64,000 nucleotides of DNA from Rhizobium oryzicola (GCF_030504645.1 NZ_JAUKWQ010000001.1:992001-1056000), one strand, 5' to 3'. Positions 27,459 through 36,356 are shown, counted from the stretch's first letter. Translations and numbers: made by a program. Notes: generated by a model not told the origin, from the letters alone.

Positions 27459-27911
27459 TCAGCGCTTCAGACGGTAAGTCTGGTGGCAGGCGCTGCAGTC
27501 TGCGCCCAGCTTTTCGATGGCTTGCGCAACGCCCGCCTGGTCCGCCGGCATGGACGCCAGGATCGCATCTGCATCCGAGCCGAGCTTTGCGGCGCGTGCC
27601 TTGAAGTCTGCCATGTTCTGCCAGATGGCCGGTGCCGCGCTCGTTTCAAAACCGGTTTCGGAGCCTGCCGGGAACTGCTCCGGGAAAGCCTTGGCGGATT
27701 CGCTGATGGCCGAAAGCGATGCCTTCACCGTTGCCGCATCATAGGGCTTGGTGCCCTTGGCAATCGCACTGAGCGCGCCCAGCGAGCCGCCGACCTTCTT
27801 CATCAAGCCCTGGCGAACCACCTGCGGTTCACCGGCAGCGCTGGCCATGCCGGCAACGCCGGCGCCCAGACAGAGGGCAATCGCAGCCGCGATAACCACC
27901 TTGGATTTCAT
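27459..27911 (-). CDS. Cytochrome c'/c556-type protein
   Basis: A 150-residue exported protein with a signal peptide (AAAIALCLGAGVAGMASA), a four-helix-bundle pattern and a single CSACH near the C-terminus (about 139-143). This is the placement that distinguishes cytochrome c'/c556 from ordinary c-type domains. AAGGGAGAG precedes the ATG at 27911. It lies 70 bp upstream of the di-haem cytochrome gene. Roles range from electron transfer to NO binding. Confidence 0.88.
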   Translation of the reverse strand: MKSKVVIAAAIALCLGAGVAGMASAAGEPQVVRQGLMKKVGGSLGALSAIAKGTKPYDAATVKASLSAISESAKAFPEQFPAGSETGFETSAAPAIWQNMADFKARAAKLGSDADAILASMPADQAGVAQAIEKLGADCSACHQTYRLKR

Positions 27912-28040
27912 AGACACTCTCCCTTGGTCAGCGGCACTGCCGCTTTGAAAACGGAGGCATGATGGAGATTCCATCCGCTTGAAAGAAATCACGTTTTCTT
28001 AACGCGATCACACGCAAATGTGATCCCGACATCTTCACTT

Positions 28041-28880
28041 TCAACGCCTCAGCGTCAAGCTTTCCTGCCTGCCGAAACCCTGGATCTCGATGTGAGCAGC
28101 ATGGAGGTTCAGAATGGCAAAGGCGTTTTCGGCTGGCGTATCCACCATGCCGCGAAAGTTGATGCACCAGGTGTTGCCGAAGCGCCCGAGATTGCCCTGA
28201 TGGTTGTGGCCGCAAAGATAGGCGATCACCTGCGGGTTTTGCTCGAACAGCTTTGCCAGCCGCTGCCAATCCCATAGATTGTGATCGTGTTCGGGGTAGA
28301 TGGGATAATGGCCCATCACGATGACCGGTTCGCCCGCTGCCTTCGCTGCGGCAAGTTCCGCCTCGATCCAGGCAAACTGCGTGTCAGTCAGCCCGGCGTT
28401 CCAGTCCATCGCATTGGCTGCACCCTCGGCTTTGAGGGCGAGCAGCCGGCGGCGCGCTTGTTCCTGTCGCTCCAGATTGTCGGCGGTGGCAAACAGGCTG
28501 TCCTCGCAGCCATTGATGATGAGGAAGCGGATGCCAGCCTTGTGGAAACTGTAATAGGGGGCCGGCATGCCGAGAACGGTGGGCAGGTCCGCGATCTTTT
28601 CCGGCGCGATCAGGTAATCGTGGTTTCCGGGCAGAAACAGGCACTCGTGACGCGATGGCGCATAGGCGGCCAAGGCCGGCGCGAAATTCTCAAAGCCGCG
28701 ATCGATCAGGTCGCCCAGCGTGATGACGAAGGCAAGATCTTCGCCTTCGAAGGTCTCGATCGCCGCTGAGATCTTGGCGACGCTTTCGCGGAAATACCGG
28801 TTGAGCGCCGGGTTCGGATCCAGATCGGCATATTGGGGATCGGCGATCACGCCGATGCGGAGGAGGGGCTGTTCAGTCAT
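28041..28880 (-). CDS. Metallophosphoesterase (ADP-ribose/CDP-alcohol pyrophosphatase-like)
   Basis: A 279-residue calcineurin-type phosphoesterase with all motifs in order: IADPQYAD, GDLIDRG, GNHDY, GHYPIYPEH and CGHNHQG. The IADPQYAD start in place of the usual DxH resembles Mn-dependent ADP-ribose/CDP-alcohol diphosphatases. The substrate is an inference. Confidence 0.85.
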   Translation of the reverse strand: MTEQPLLRIGVIADPQYADLDPNPALNRYFRESVAKISAAIETFEGEDLAFVITLGDLIDRGFENFAPALAAYAPSRHECLFLPGNHDYLIAPEKIADLPTVLGMPAPYYSFHKAGIRFLIINGCEDSLFATADNLERQEQARRRLLALKAEGAANAMDWNAGLTDTQFAWIEAELAAAKAAGEPVIVMGHYPIYPEHDHNLWDWQRLAKLFEQNPQVIAYLCGHNHQGNLGRFGNTWCINFRGMVDTPAENAFAILNLHAAHIEIQGFGRQESLTLRR

Positions 28881-28984
28881 GCTGTGCGAGATAGGCCGGA
28901 TCGGTGACAGAGACGTGACAGGTGGCCGAAGCGATTGACCTCGTCAAGAGCGCAGACTATCCGCCAACCTTTTGGAGGTTTGCG

Positions 28985-29485
28985 ATGATCGAACTTGATG
29001 TGCGGCCGGTGATGCGCAGCGATGGAGCCGAAGTGATCGAAGCCAATCGCGAGAGCGCCGCGCTTCATCACCCATGGGTCTCGCCACCAACGGACGATGC
29101 AGCCTTCGACAACTGGTTTGCACAAACTCTGACCGGCGCCAATGTCAGCCTGCTGGCGCGTATCAAGGCAACGCGGGAGATCGTTGGGGTCTTCAATCTC
29201 AGCAATATCGTGCTTGGCAATTTTCGCAGTTGCTATCTTGGCTATTACGGCATGGCGCCATTGGCCGGGCAGGGCTTAATGACGCAGGCGCTCGGCCAAG
29301 TGCTGCATCACGCGTTCGATGAGATCGGCCTCAACCGGGTGGAAGCTAACATCCAGCCGGGCAATGAGCGTTCCATTGCTCTGGTGCAGCGCTGCGGTTT
29401 CCAGAAGGAAGGCTTCTCGCCCCGCTACCTGAAGATCAACGGCGCGTGGCGCGATCATGAACGCTGGGCAAAGCTTGCGGAGTGA
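28985..29485 (+). CDS. GNAT acetyltransferase (RimJ/RimL-like)
   Basis: A 166-residue GNAT protein: the acetyl-CoA binding stretch is YYGMAPLAGQGLMTQALGQV, followed by EANIQPGNERSIALVQRCGF and a C-terminal WRDHERWAKL typical of the RimJ/RimL group. GGAGG 7 bases before the ATG at 28985 fixes the start. It may acetylate a protein N-terminus or a small molecule. Confidence 0.87.
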   Translation: MIELDVRPVMRSDGAEVIEANRESAALHHPWVSPPTDDAAFDNWFAQTLTGANVSLLARIKATREIVGVFNLSNIVLGNFRSCYLGYYGMAPLAGQGLMTQALGQVLHHAFDEIGLNRVEANIQPGNERSIALVQRCGFQKEGFSPRYLKINGAWRDHERWAKLAE

Positions 29486-29510
29486 AGGGGCCACCGAAAC
29501 ACCGCCCACC

Positions 29511-29542
29511 AAAACAAAACGCCCGGCGGAAACCACCGGGCG
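29511..29542 (-). terminator. Rho-independent terminator of sodB
   Basis: On the minus strand CGCCCGGTGG-TTT-CCGCCGGGCG forms a 10-bp stem with one mismatch, followed directly by TTTTGTTTT, 27 bp past the sodB stop. Confidence 0.85.
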
Positions 29543-29568
29543 CTTCACATCGAAAATCAACAAGCGGC

Positions 29569-30171
29569 TTACTTCGAAGCTGCTTCGTAGAGTTCCAGGA
29601 CGTAGTCCCAGTTGATCAGGCTGTCGACGAAGGCTTCCAGATACTTCGGACGCGCATTGCGGTAGTCAATGTAGTAGGAGTGTTCCCATACGTCGACGCC
29701 GAGGATCGGGGACGCGCCGTGAACAAGCGGGTTTTCGCCGTTCGGGGTCTTGGAGATGACGAGCTTGCCATCCTTCAGGGAAAGCCAGGCCCAGCCGGAG
29801 CCGAACTGCGTGGTGCCGGCAGCGATGAAGTCAGCCTTGAACTTGTCGTAGCCGCCGAGATCGCTGTCGATGGCAGCCTGCAGCTTGCCCGGCAGCTTGT
29901 TGCCGCCGCCGCCCTTCTTCATCCACTTCCAGAAATGGACGTGGTTGTAGTGCTGGGCAGCATTGTTGAAGAGACCCTGATTGGTGCCGAAGGACTTCTT
30001 GACGACTTCCTCGAGCGACAGATCCGCCATGCCGGCTTCAGCGGCCAGCTTGTTGCCGTTGTCGACATATGCCTTGTGATGCTTGTCGTGGTGGTATTCC
30101 AGCGTTTCCTTCGACATGAAGGGCTGCAGGGCTTCGTAATCGTAGGGGAGTTCGGGAAGTTCAAAAGCCAT
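29569..30171 (-). CDS. sodB: Iron/manganese superoxide dismutase
   Basis: A 200-residue Fe/Mn SOD. The metal ligands sit in LEYHHDKHHKAYVDN (His27), AAQHYNHVHFW, and the DVWEHSYYIDY signature (Asp, His). GAGGAGAT before the ATG at 30171 sets the start. The FNNAAQ and GSGWAWL segments lean toward the Fe-type, but metal use cannot be fixed from sequence. It ends in a strong terminator. Confidence 0.95.
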   Translation of the reverse strand: MAFELPELPYDYEALQPFMSKETLEYHHDKHHKAYVDNGNKLAAEAGMADLSLEEVVKKSFGTNQGLFNNAAQHYNHVHFWKWMKKGGGGNKLPGKLQAAIDSDLGGYDKFKADFIAAGTTQFGSGWAWLSLKDGKLVISKTPNGENPLVHGASPILGVDVWEHSYYIDYRNARPKYLEAFVDSLINWDYVLELYEAASK

Positions 30172-30296
30172 GAAATCATCTCCTCTTGGCATCGAGTTCG
30201 AAAAGCGTGAGGTGACGGGAACATAGGCGTGCGACCGGCAGGTGGCAACCTGTTCCCGAACCAAAATTCAAGACGGTGTTGACGGAACTTCAGACG

Positions 30297-31049
30297 TTAG
30301 CTTGCAGCTGCGTTGGGCAAGGGAAAGTTCCACTCGGAGACCGGCTTCATCACTTCCTCGCAGGCTGCCAGGAAGGTTTCCTGGTCAACGCCGGGCTTCT
30401 CGATTACGGTTTCATCATTGCAGATGGGCTGGAACATGTCCACCAGCTGAGATTCTCTGATGAGTAGCTCATATCGCATCTGCTTATTATCTTTTTCAGG
30501 AGGCGAATTACTTGAATCATTAGTTGGTAAGGGAAGGGCTTTGTAAGTAAACGAGAAGCTCTCAATGTAATCATTTTTTTGTAATGCAGGCCAATTGTTC
30601 GCCGCAAAGCGCGCTTTCTTAAAGCTGCTTGACCGACCATTAAGCAGTGGATGCTTTTCCGCCTCAAGTTTTTTCAAATCAGCTAAAGACGGTTGTTGTT
30701 TTCCTAAAATATTTCGGTATGCATTAACAAAATCCGCTTCTAGATAATTAAGTATCCGATGCATATTGCGTGGCGAGAAGCATACGTGTGGTGAGCGTAG
30801 TGCAAAATAAGTCAGATGCATCTGCCAGCGCTCGATAATAGGATCTATTTGCGGGTTCGGGTTCAGGTTGAAGGAGATGCCCGTGTAAATGAGAACGTCG
30901 TTATAAAATACACCATAAATACCTTTGTTCCCTGAAAATTCGCCGGGAAGGCGAACTGCTTCCAGATTAGCAAAATCAGGTTTGCCCTTTCTAAGAGGGA
31001 TTTCATGCAGCTCAAAAAGCGATTTGGCAGGAATTATTTGGGAATTCAT
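30297..31049 (-). CDS. GIY-YIG-like protein, AT-rich and probably acquired
   Basis: 250 residues. GIYGVFYNDVLIYTGIS near residues 43-59 matches the GIY-(X10)-YIG core of GIY-YIG nucleases, but a clear catalytic Arg/Glu arrangement is not certain. The C-terminal half (SFTYKALPLPTND onward) has no recognised domain. GGAG 6 bases before the ATG supports the start. Base composition is visibly more AT-rich than the neighbours, which fits horizontal transfer. Confidence 0.6.
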   Translation of the reverse strand: MNSQIIPAKSLFELHEIPLRKGKPDFANLEAVRLPGEFSGNKGIYGVFYNDVLIYTGISFNLNPNPQIDPIIERWQMHLTYFALRSPHVCFSPRNMHRILNYLEADFVNAYRNILGKQQPSLADLKKLEAEKHPLLNGRSSSFKKARFAANNWPALQKNDYIESFSFTYKALPLPTNDSSNSPPEKDNKQMRYELLIRESQLVDMFQPICNDETVIEKPGVDQETFLAACEEVMKPVSEWNFPLPNAAAS

Positions 31050-31104
31050 TGTATTCTCCAGTAGAAAAATGTCGCTCCACCAGAAGTGTCCAAAGCTACT
31101 AAAA

Positions 31105-31500
31105 ATGCGTTTAGGTTGCGATAGAAAGGTTGTTCCTATCCATATTTCCCTAAATGATTGCGTCGCGCTTCTGCTCTCAGCGGCATCATTGGTTGGGCCC
31201 GCTCATGCCCAATCGGACGATCAGCTCAACGGATTCGCGATGGATATCGAGCGCAAATGCCGAAGCTCCGTCGAGGAATACAAGCTCTTGTCGAAGCCTG
31301 CCTTCCTGGTCGATCCGCTGGGCTCCGAGAGCTACGGCGTGGCGCTTGCAAGGGAAACGGACCCCTCCGCTCGACCGGATACGGCCTGGCTCTGCATCTA
31401 CTCACGTGCCACGCAAAAGATCGAAATGATCGATCTCTCAGATAGCAAGCTGAACTTCGAGTCGACGCCCAGCACGCTTCCGGAATTCAGGAAGAAGTAA
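31105..31500 (+). CDS. Small secreted protein of unknown function
   Basis: About 131 residues with a signal-like start (HISLNDCVALLLSAASLVGPAHA) and a mature part beginning QSDDQLNGFAMDIERKCRSS. Two or three Cys in the mature region may form disulfides. The start at 31105 gives a reasonable signal; the frame runs further upstream without one. It is divergent from the GIY-YIG-like gene. No family is recognised. Confidence 0.5.
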   Translation: MRLGCDRKVVPIHISLNDCVALLLSAASLVGPAHAQSDDQLNGFAMDIERKCRSSVEEYKLLSKPAFLVDPLGSESYGVALARETDPSARPDTAWLCIYSRATQKIEMIDLSDSKLNFESTPSTLPEFRKK

Positions 31501-31551
31501 TCTTCGAGGTTGCCTTAAAGGCGCTCTGTTTGCTTAATGCTCGCATAGAGA

Positions 31552-31790
31552 GCAGAAGCAGCAAGCGCTGTGCCAGCCGGCGCTGACCGGTGAGGATGAG
31601 CCGCACCGGCCGAGGCAAACGGCTTTGCTTTCGAACAGGAGTGATCGCAATGTGGGTTATGCCGCTTAGCATCACACTTATCCTGAGGAAAATCCGCACG
31701 AGCTGGCAAGTGATCGTGCGGGTCAATATCTTAGGATAAGCAAACGCGAGCCGGGAGCGCGAACTTCCGGCTCACACCTGTAATATAGCA
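31552..31790 (+). ncRNA. Structured RNA element A, carrying a 29-codon ORF
   Basis: This stretch aligns along its length with 57332-57564. Shared hairpins are: H0 AGCGC/GCGCT (31564-31584), H1 CCGGTG-AGGATGAGCCG-CACCGG (31587-31609), H2 GCAAA/TTTGC, H3 ATCCGCACGA/TCGTGCGGGT inside the ORF, and H4 a 10-bp stem with a 6-base loop (31748-31773). A conserved tail ACACCTGTAATATA follows. Stem bases differ from copy B mostly in compensatory pairs, so the structure is under selection. It may be an sRNA, a regulatory mRNA or a dual-function RNA. Boundaries are approximate. Confidence 0.65.
31650..31739 (+). CDS. 29-residue conserved small protein (copy A)
   Basis: AGGAG lies 9 bases before the ATG. 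The product starts MWVMPLSITLILRK and ends VRVNILG. It is identical at 18 of 29 positions to the ORF at 57427-57516, with no indels; several of the remaining codons differ only by conservative replacement, and some by synonymous changes. It is short, basic and fairly hydrophobic. The ORF overlaps hairpin H3. No known small-protein family is recognised. Confidence 0.55.
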   Translation: MWVMPLSITLILRKIRTSWQVIVRVNILG

Positions 31791-31828
31791 TAACAGTTAT
31801 AGCGTTCAATCCTGCGCCAGCTCAGCGC

Positions 31829-32719
31829 TTACGCCGCCGCTTTCGCGCCGGCCCTTGCCCAATCCATGTAAAGCTCCAGCGCCTTGCGGCCGACCGGGCC
31901 TTCCTGGAAATTCTTGTCATCCAGGCGTGTGACCGGAACGATCTTGGAATAGTTGCCTGACGTGAAGATCTCGTCGGCGCTCTCGAAATCCTGCACGGTC
32001 AGCGTGCATTCGCGCACCTCGTAGCCGCCGGCGCGCAAGAGGCCGATGACGCGGGAACGGGTGATGCCGGCGAGGAAGGTGCCGTTCGGCACCGGCGTCA
32101 TGACAACGCCGTCCTTGACCAGGAAGATGTTGGAGGAGGCGGTTTCCGCCACATTGCCGTTCATGTCGCGCATCAGCGCATTGTCGAAGCCGCGGCTCTT
32201 CGCCTCGATGATGGCGCGGCCGCTGTTGGGATAGAGGCTGCCGGTCTTGGCACCGGTCATCGCCACTTCCGGGTTCGGGCGGCGGAACGGCGATACGGTG
32301 ATGGAGGATGGTTTTGCCGTATGCATCGCTGCCTCAAACAGGCAGAGCGCGAAACGTGTCGAGTCCGGATCGGCTGCAACAACCGAGAAGGACGAGCCGT
32401 GCTCGGCCCAATACATCGGCTTGATGTAGATGGCGGTCTTGCCATCGAACTTCTTGACACCCTCCCAGGCCAGCCGCTCGATCTCTTCCGCCGCCATGAC
32501 AGGCTTCATGCCCATGGCGGTTGCTGAGCGGTTGACCCGCTGGCAATGCAGGTCAAGGTCCGGCGCGATGCCATCGAACCAGCGGGCGCCGTCGAACACC
32601 GTCGTGCCAAGCCACATGGCATGTGAAGTCGGCCCGATCAGCGGCGGGTTGCCCGAGATCCATTCGCCATCGACATAGGTCCAGGTGGTGCTGCGGGGCG
32701 TGGTATCGACGGGCATCAT
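31829..32719 (-). CDS. Branched-chain amino acid aminotransferase-like (class IV)
   Basis: A 296-residue fold-type IV PLP enzyme. GAKTGSLYPNSGRAIIEAK holds the PLP-Lys region, and DMNGNVAETASSNIFLVKDG and PNGTFLAGITRSRVI are IlvE-like cofactor-binding segments. It probably transfers amino groups between Leu/Ile/Val and 2-oxoglutarate. A D-amino-acid or aminodeoxychorismate-lyase-like specificity cannot be excluded. GAGGAGAAA precedes tandem ATGs. Confidence 0.87.
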   Translation of the reverse strand: MMPVDTTPRSTTWTYVDGEWISGNPPLIGPTSHAMWLGTTVFDGARWFDGIAPDLDLHCQRVNRSATAMGMKPVMAAEEIERLAWEGVKKFDGKTAIYIKPMYWAEHGSSFSVVAADPDSTRFALCLFEAAMHTAKPSSITVSPFRRPNPEVAMTGAKTGSLYPNSGRAIIEAKSRGFDNALMRDMNGNVAETASSNIFLVKDGVVMTPVPNGTFLAGITRSRVIGLLRAGGYEVRECTLTVQDFESADEIFTSGNYSKIVPVTRLDDKNFQEGPVGRKALELYMDWARAGAKAAA

Positions 32720-32901
32720 TTTCTCCTCAAACGGCTATAATCCGCTGAGTGAAGGCCCACACACGCGGGTGGTCAAGAATTTTCTGCCCGCCGTGAAAGG
32801 ATAGAAAGAATATTGCTGGTAAACCCTGCTCTGTTGAAATCCCGCTGCTTTACCCACCAGAGGACCGCATGGGCACATCACATTTGGTGATCAATCATGC
32901 C

Positions 32902-33063
32902 TCACGGTTGCCGTTGCGCTGGAGGTGGCGGCAGCAGCGGCGCGTTGTCGCTCTTCAGGCTTTGCGGCGACCTGCTGTCCATCGGGTGGTTGCGGTCGAT
33001 CAGGGGAATGCTGAGCACAATGGCGATCAGAGCCAGGATCAACAGAAACCATGTAATACGCAT
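32902..33063 (-). CDS. 53-residue membrane-anchored small protein
   Basis: An ATG at 33063 with GAGGCGTT just before it opens a frame with a basic start and one hydrophobic helix (TWFLLILALIAIVLSIPLI). A hydrophilic tail follows, ending in a Pro-rich APLLPPPPAQRQP. The layout (single N-terminal TM, short Pro-rich tail) is coherent and the codons look typical of the genome. Nothing else is visible in the 440-bp interval between the aminotransferase and LysR genes. Confidence 0.55.
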   Translation of the reverse strand: MRITWFLLILALIAIVLSIPLIDRNHPMDSRSPQSLKSDNAPLLPPPPAQRQP

Positions 33064-33159
33064 AACGCCTCGCTCCCCCGTTCGCGGATCATTTTATAGA
33101 TAGCTTACGGATAGGGCACAAATTCGATCACTTGGTGATGATCTGGCGCAAAGTCCTCA

Positions 33160-34065
33160 TCAACCGACTTTCCCCTTCAGCGCCAGAAAGTCCAAGAGCG
33201 CACGAACCCGCGACGGAAGCGGCCCGCCCTGTCCCACATAAACCGCGTAAAAATCCTCCCGGTCATCCGGGTTGAATTCTTCCAGAAGCGGCACGAGCCG
33301 GCCGCGCGCAATGTCCTCCCGCAAGACGAATTCTCCCATGCGCACGATACCAAGGCCAGCGAGTGCCAGTTGCCGCATGCCTTCGCCATCATTGACCTGC
33401 ACCGGGCCTGACGGCGTTACGGAATAGGGCTCGCCATCCACGCTGAAAGCCCAGTCGCGCAGGCTGCGGCTGTAGGAAAAGCGCAAGAGCGAATGCGTCT
33501 CCAGATCACGCGGATGGGTCGGCATGCCGCGCCGCTCCAGATAGGTGGGAGATGCCGCGACCACCATGCGCGTGGAGCCAAGCTTGCGCGCCACAAGGCT
33601 GGAGCTCTTCAGGGGGCCGGTACGTACCGCGACGTCGGCATGGTCAGCCATCAGATCGATCACGGCGTCGGTCTGGGCGATATCCAGGGTGACGCCGGGA
33701 TAGAGCGACAGGAATTCCGGCAGAAGCGGGTTCAGAACATGGGTGCAATAGACGGAGCTGCTGTTGAGCCGAATGCGCCCCACAGCCTCGACGGACGATG
33801 CCGCTGCACGCTCCGCATCCTCGATGCTGGCGAGAATGGTGGAGGCGCGTTCGAAGAATTCCCGGCCCTCCGGTGTCAGCTGAAACTGCCGTGTTGAGCG
33901 GATGATGAGGCGCACGGCAAGCCGCTTCTCCAGCCGCGTCACAAGCTTGCTGACCGCTGACGGAGTCATGCCAAGGCTGCGGGCCGCGGCGGAAAAACCG
34001 CCCCGCTGCACCACTTCCACAAACACCTCCATCTCGCCGGAGCGATTGATATCCCATCGAGCCAT
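33160..34065 (-). CDS. LysR-family regulator
   Basis: About 301 residues with an N-terminal winged HTH (FSAAARSLGMTPSAVSKLVT) and a periplasmic-binding-like effector domain. It belongs to the CrgA/DsdC-like group seen next to efflux pumps. It is divergent from the MFS gene at 34194, its likely target. The start at 34065 (MARWDIN) is preferred to the TTG four codons earlier. Confidence 0.87.
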   Translation of the reverse strand: MARWDINRSGEMEVFVEVVQRGGFSAAARSLGMTPSAVSKLVTRLEKRLAVRLIIRSTRQFQLTPEGREFFERASTILASIEDAERAAASSVEAVGRIRLNSSSVYCTHVLNPLLPEFLSLYPGVTLDIAQTDAVIDLMADHADVAVRTGPLKSSSLVARKLGSTRMVVAASPTYLERRGMPTHPRDLETHSLLRFSYSRSLRDWAFSVDGEPYSVTPSGPVQVNDGEGMRQLALAGLGIVRMGEFVLREDIARGRLVPLLEEFNPDDREDFYAVYVGQGGPLPSRVRALLDFLALKGKVG

Positions 34066-34066
34066 T

Positions 34067-34078
34067 TTTGAATTCAAA
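34067..34078. promoter_or_regulatory. 12-bp palindrome at the LysR gene start
   Basis: TTTGAATTCAAA is a perfect palindrome directly upstream of the LysR ATG, in the LysR-MFS intergenic region. It is a possible autoregulatory site, though the AT content makes chance occurrence easy. Confidence 0.3.
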
Positions 34079-34193
34079 TCACAAATGATGTTCCGGAAGG
34101 CAGTCTACGGAACGGAATATGAATCTTCTATCTCTGCAACAGAGAATTCCTCAATGATCATCTTAAGCGCTTCATCTCCCAAGGAGAAACCGC

Positions 34194-35369
34194 ATGCCAC
34201 TTGCTCTTTACGCCCTCGCAGCCGGTGCCTTCGGTATCGGCGTCACCGAATTCGTCATCATGGGTCTGCTGCCGCAGGTCGCCGCCGATATCCACGTCTC
34301 GATCGCTACCGCTGGCCTTCTAATTTCGGGCTATGCGCTCGGTGTCGTCGCCGGCGCGCCTGTTCTCACCATCCTCACGGGCCGGCTACCGAGGAAGTCC
34401 GTACTGATCGGCCTGATGCTGATCTTCATTCTCGGCAATGCCATCTGCGCGCTGGCGCCAAGTTATGCCATCCTGATGGCAGCCCGCGTCGTCACAGCGC
34501 TTGCCCATGGCACCTTTTTCGGTGTCGGCTCGGTCGTCGCCACCAAGCTGGTGACGGCAGACAAGCGCGCTTCCGCCATTGCGCTGATGTTTACCGGGCT
34601 CACCGTTGCCAATCTACTGGGCGTACCCTTCGGCACCTGGCTCGGCCAGCATTACGGCTGGCGGTCCACCTTCTGGGCAGTCTCGCTGATCGGCGTCGTG
34701 GCGCTTGCCATTATCACCAGCGTTTTGCCGCGCGAGAGCGAAAGGCCGGAGGCATCCAACTGGCGCGAAGACCTTGCCGCGATCCTGCGCGTGCCCGTTC
34801 TGCTCGGTCTGCTGACCACCGTGCTCGGCTATGGCGGCGTCTTTGCCCTCTTCACCTATATCGCGCCCCTGCTCACCGACATCGCATACCTGCCGGAAAA
34901 TGCTGTCTCGCCCATCCTTCTGGTCTTCGGCGGCGGCATGATTGCCGGCAACATCCTCGGCGGCAAGATGGCGGATCGCAGCCTGAAGGGCACCGTGCTC
35001 GGCACGCTGGCGGCGCTTTTCGTCGCGCTTGCTATCACGCCGCTTGCCTTCCAATCGGCATGGTCAACGGTGGCCATCGTCGGCATCATCGGTATCGCAG
35101 CCTTTGCCACCGTCGCGCCGCTGCAGATGTGGGTGCTGGGAAAGGCCAAGGGTGCGGGCGAACAGCTGGCTTCCTCCTTCAACATTGCCGCCTTCAATCT
35201 CGGCAATGCGCTGGGTGCCTGGGCGGGCGGCTATGCCATCGATCATGGTCCTGGCCTGTCCAGCGTGCCTTATGTTTCGGCGTTGTTCCCGGTCGCCGCG
35301 GTGATCGTTGCGCTGTTGGCGATGAAGGACGATCTACGGCAGGATAAGGCCGCTCTTTCGGCCCGCTGA
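34194..35369 (+). CDS. MFS efflux transporter (DHA1/AraJ-like)
   Basis: A 391-residue protein with 12 TM helices. FGIGVTEFVIMGLLPQVAAD in TM1 and GRLPRKSVLIGLMLIFILGN after TM2 are typical of the AraJ/YdhP drug or sugar efflux group. It is controlled in all likelihood by the divergent LysR protein. AAGGAG precedes the ATG. A strong terminator follows, separating it from the aldo/keto reductase gene. Confidence 0.87.
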   Translation: MPLALYALAAGAFGIGVTEFVIMGLLPQVAADIHVSIATAGLLISGYALGVVAGAPVLTILTGRLPRKSVLIGLMLIFILGNAICALAPSYAILMAARVVTALAHGTFFGVGSVVATKLVTADKRASAIALMFTGLTVANLLGVPFGTWLGQHYGWRSTFWAVSLIGVVALAIITSVLPRESERPEASNWREDLAAILRVPVLLGLLTTVLGYGGVFALFTYIAPLLTDIAYLPENAVSPILLVFGGGMIAGNILGGKMADRSLKGTVLGTLAALFVALAITPLAFQSAWSTVAIVGIIGIAAFATVAPLQMWVLGKAKGAGEQLASSFNIAAFNLGNALGAWAGGYAIDHGPGLSSVPYVSALFPVAAVIVALLAMKDDLRQDKAALSAR

Positions 35370-35398
35370 AACGGCGTTCGGCTTGAAGCTTCCGCTTT

Positions 35399-35428
35399 GA
35401 GGCCCATGTTAGTCGGGCCTCTTTTTTT
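35399..35428 (+). terminator. Rho-independent terminator after the MFS gene
   Basis: GAGGCCC-N9-GGGCCTC is a perfect 7-bp stem followed by seven T. It lies in the upstream part of the open frame of the next gene, which supports the later start at 35469 for that gene. Confidence 0.85.
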
Positions 35429-35468
35429 GACCGGTGGTGACCGGTCCATTCTCCCAAAGGAGTTCCTC

Positions 35469-36296
35469 ATGCATCTTGTAAACGCCAATGGCGCCCAGAT
35501 TCCGGCGCTTGGTTTCGGTACCTTCCGCATGCCCGGCGCAGATGTGCTGCGCGTCGTACCGAAAGCCATCCAGCTCGGCTTCCGCCATGTCGATACGGCG
35601 CAGATCTATGGCAACGAAGCGGAGGTCGGTCAGGCGATCCACGATTCCGGCGTCTCCCGTAGCGATATCTTCCTCACGACAAAGGTCTGGGTGGATAAAT
35701 ACCGCCATGCCGATTTCATCGCTTCCGTGGATGAAAGCCTGAAGAAGCTCAAGACCGATTATGTCGACCTGCTTCTCCTGCACTGGCCGCAGAGCGATGT
35801 GACGCTTGCTGAGCGCATGGGCAACCTCAACGAGGTGAAAAAGGCCGGGAAGGTGCGCAATATCGGCATTTCCAACTTCAACATCGAGCTGATGAACGAG
35901 GCGGCAAAGTTTTCCGACGCGCCCATCGCCACCAACCAGGTGGAGTATCACCCTTACCTCGACCAGTCGAAGCTGATAGAGGCGGCGCGCAAGCTCGGCA
36001 TTTCCATCACCGCCTATTACCTAATGGCGGACGGCAAGGTGCCGCAGGACGAGATCCTCAAGGAAATCGGCGCGCGCTATGGCAAGACACCGGCACAGAT
36101 CACCCTGCGTTGGGCCGTGCAGCAGCCGGAAATCATTGCACTTTCCAAGACGGCGACCGAAGGCCGCCTGATGGAAAATTTCGATGTCTTCGACTTTGCC
36201 CTGACCGATGAGGAAATGGCGGCGATCCACCGGCTTGCCAAGCCGGATGGCCGCATCGTCAACCCCGGCCACCTGCGCCCGCCGCACTGGGATTGA
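35469..36296 (+). CDS. Aldo/keto reductase (2,5-diketo-gluconate reductase-like)
   Basis: A 275-residue (beta/alpha)8 NADPH-dependent reductase with the full tetrad: Asp and Tyr in DTAQIYGNE, Lys in TTKVW, His in LLLHWPQ. The NADPH-binding C-terminal part contains ALSKTATEGRLMENFDVFDF. GGAG 6 bases before the ATG at 35469 decides the start. It reduces aldehydes or keto-sugars; the physiological substrate is unknown. It may share the LysR regulation of its upstream neighbour only by readthrough. Confidence 0.9.
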   Translation: MHLVNANGAQIPALGFGTFRMPGADVLRVVPKAIQLGFRHVDTAQIYGNEAEVGQAIHDSGVSRSDIFLTTKVWVDKYRHADFIASVDESLKKLKTDYVDLLLLHWPQSDVTLAERMGNLNEVKKAGKVRNIGISNFNIELMNEAAKFSDAPIATNQVEYHPYLDQSKLIEAARKLGISITAYYLMADGKVPQDEILKEIGARYGKTPAQITLRWAVQQPEIIALSKTATEGRLMENFDVFDFALTDEEMAAIHRLAKPDGRIVNPGHLRPPHWD

Positions 36297-36323
36297 GTAG
36301 AGGCCAATCCTCCTGGCATTGGT

Positions 36324-36356
36324 GGGAAAGCGCGGTCGTCGCGACCGCGCTTTCCC
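36324..36356. terminator. 15-bp perfect hairpin between convergent genes
   Basis: GGGAAAGCGCGGTCG-TCG-CGACCGCGCTTTCCC lies between the convergent aldo/keto reductase gene and the small exported protein gene. It is a likely bidirectional terminator, although it lacks a long T-run. Confidence 0.7.
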
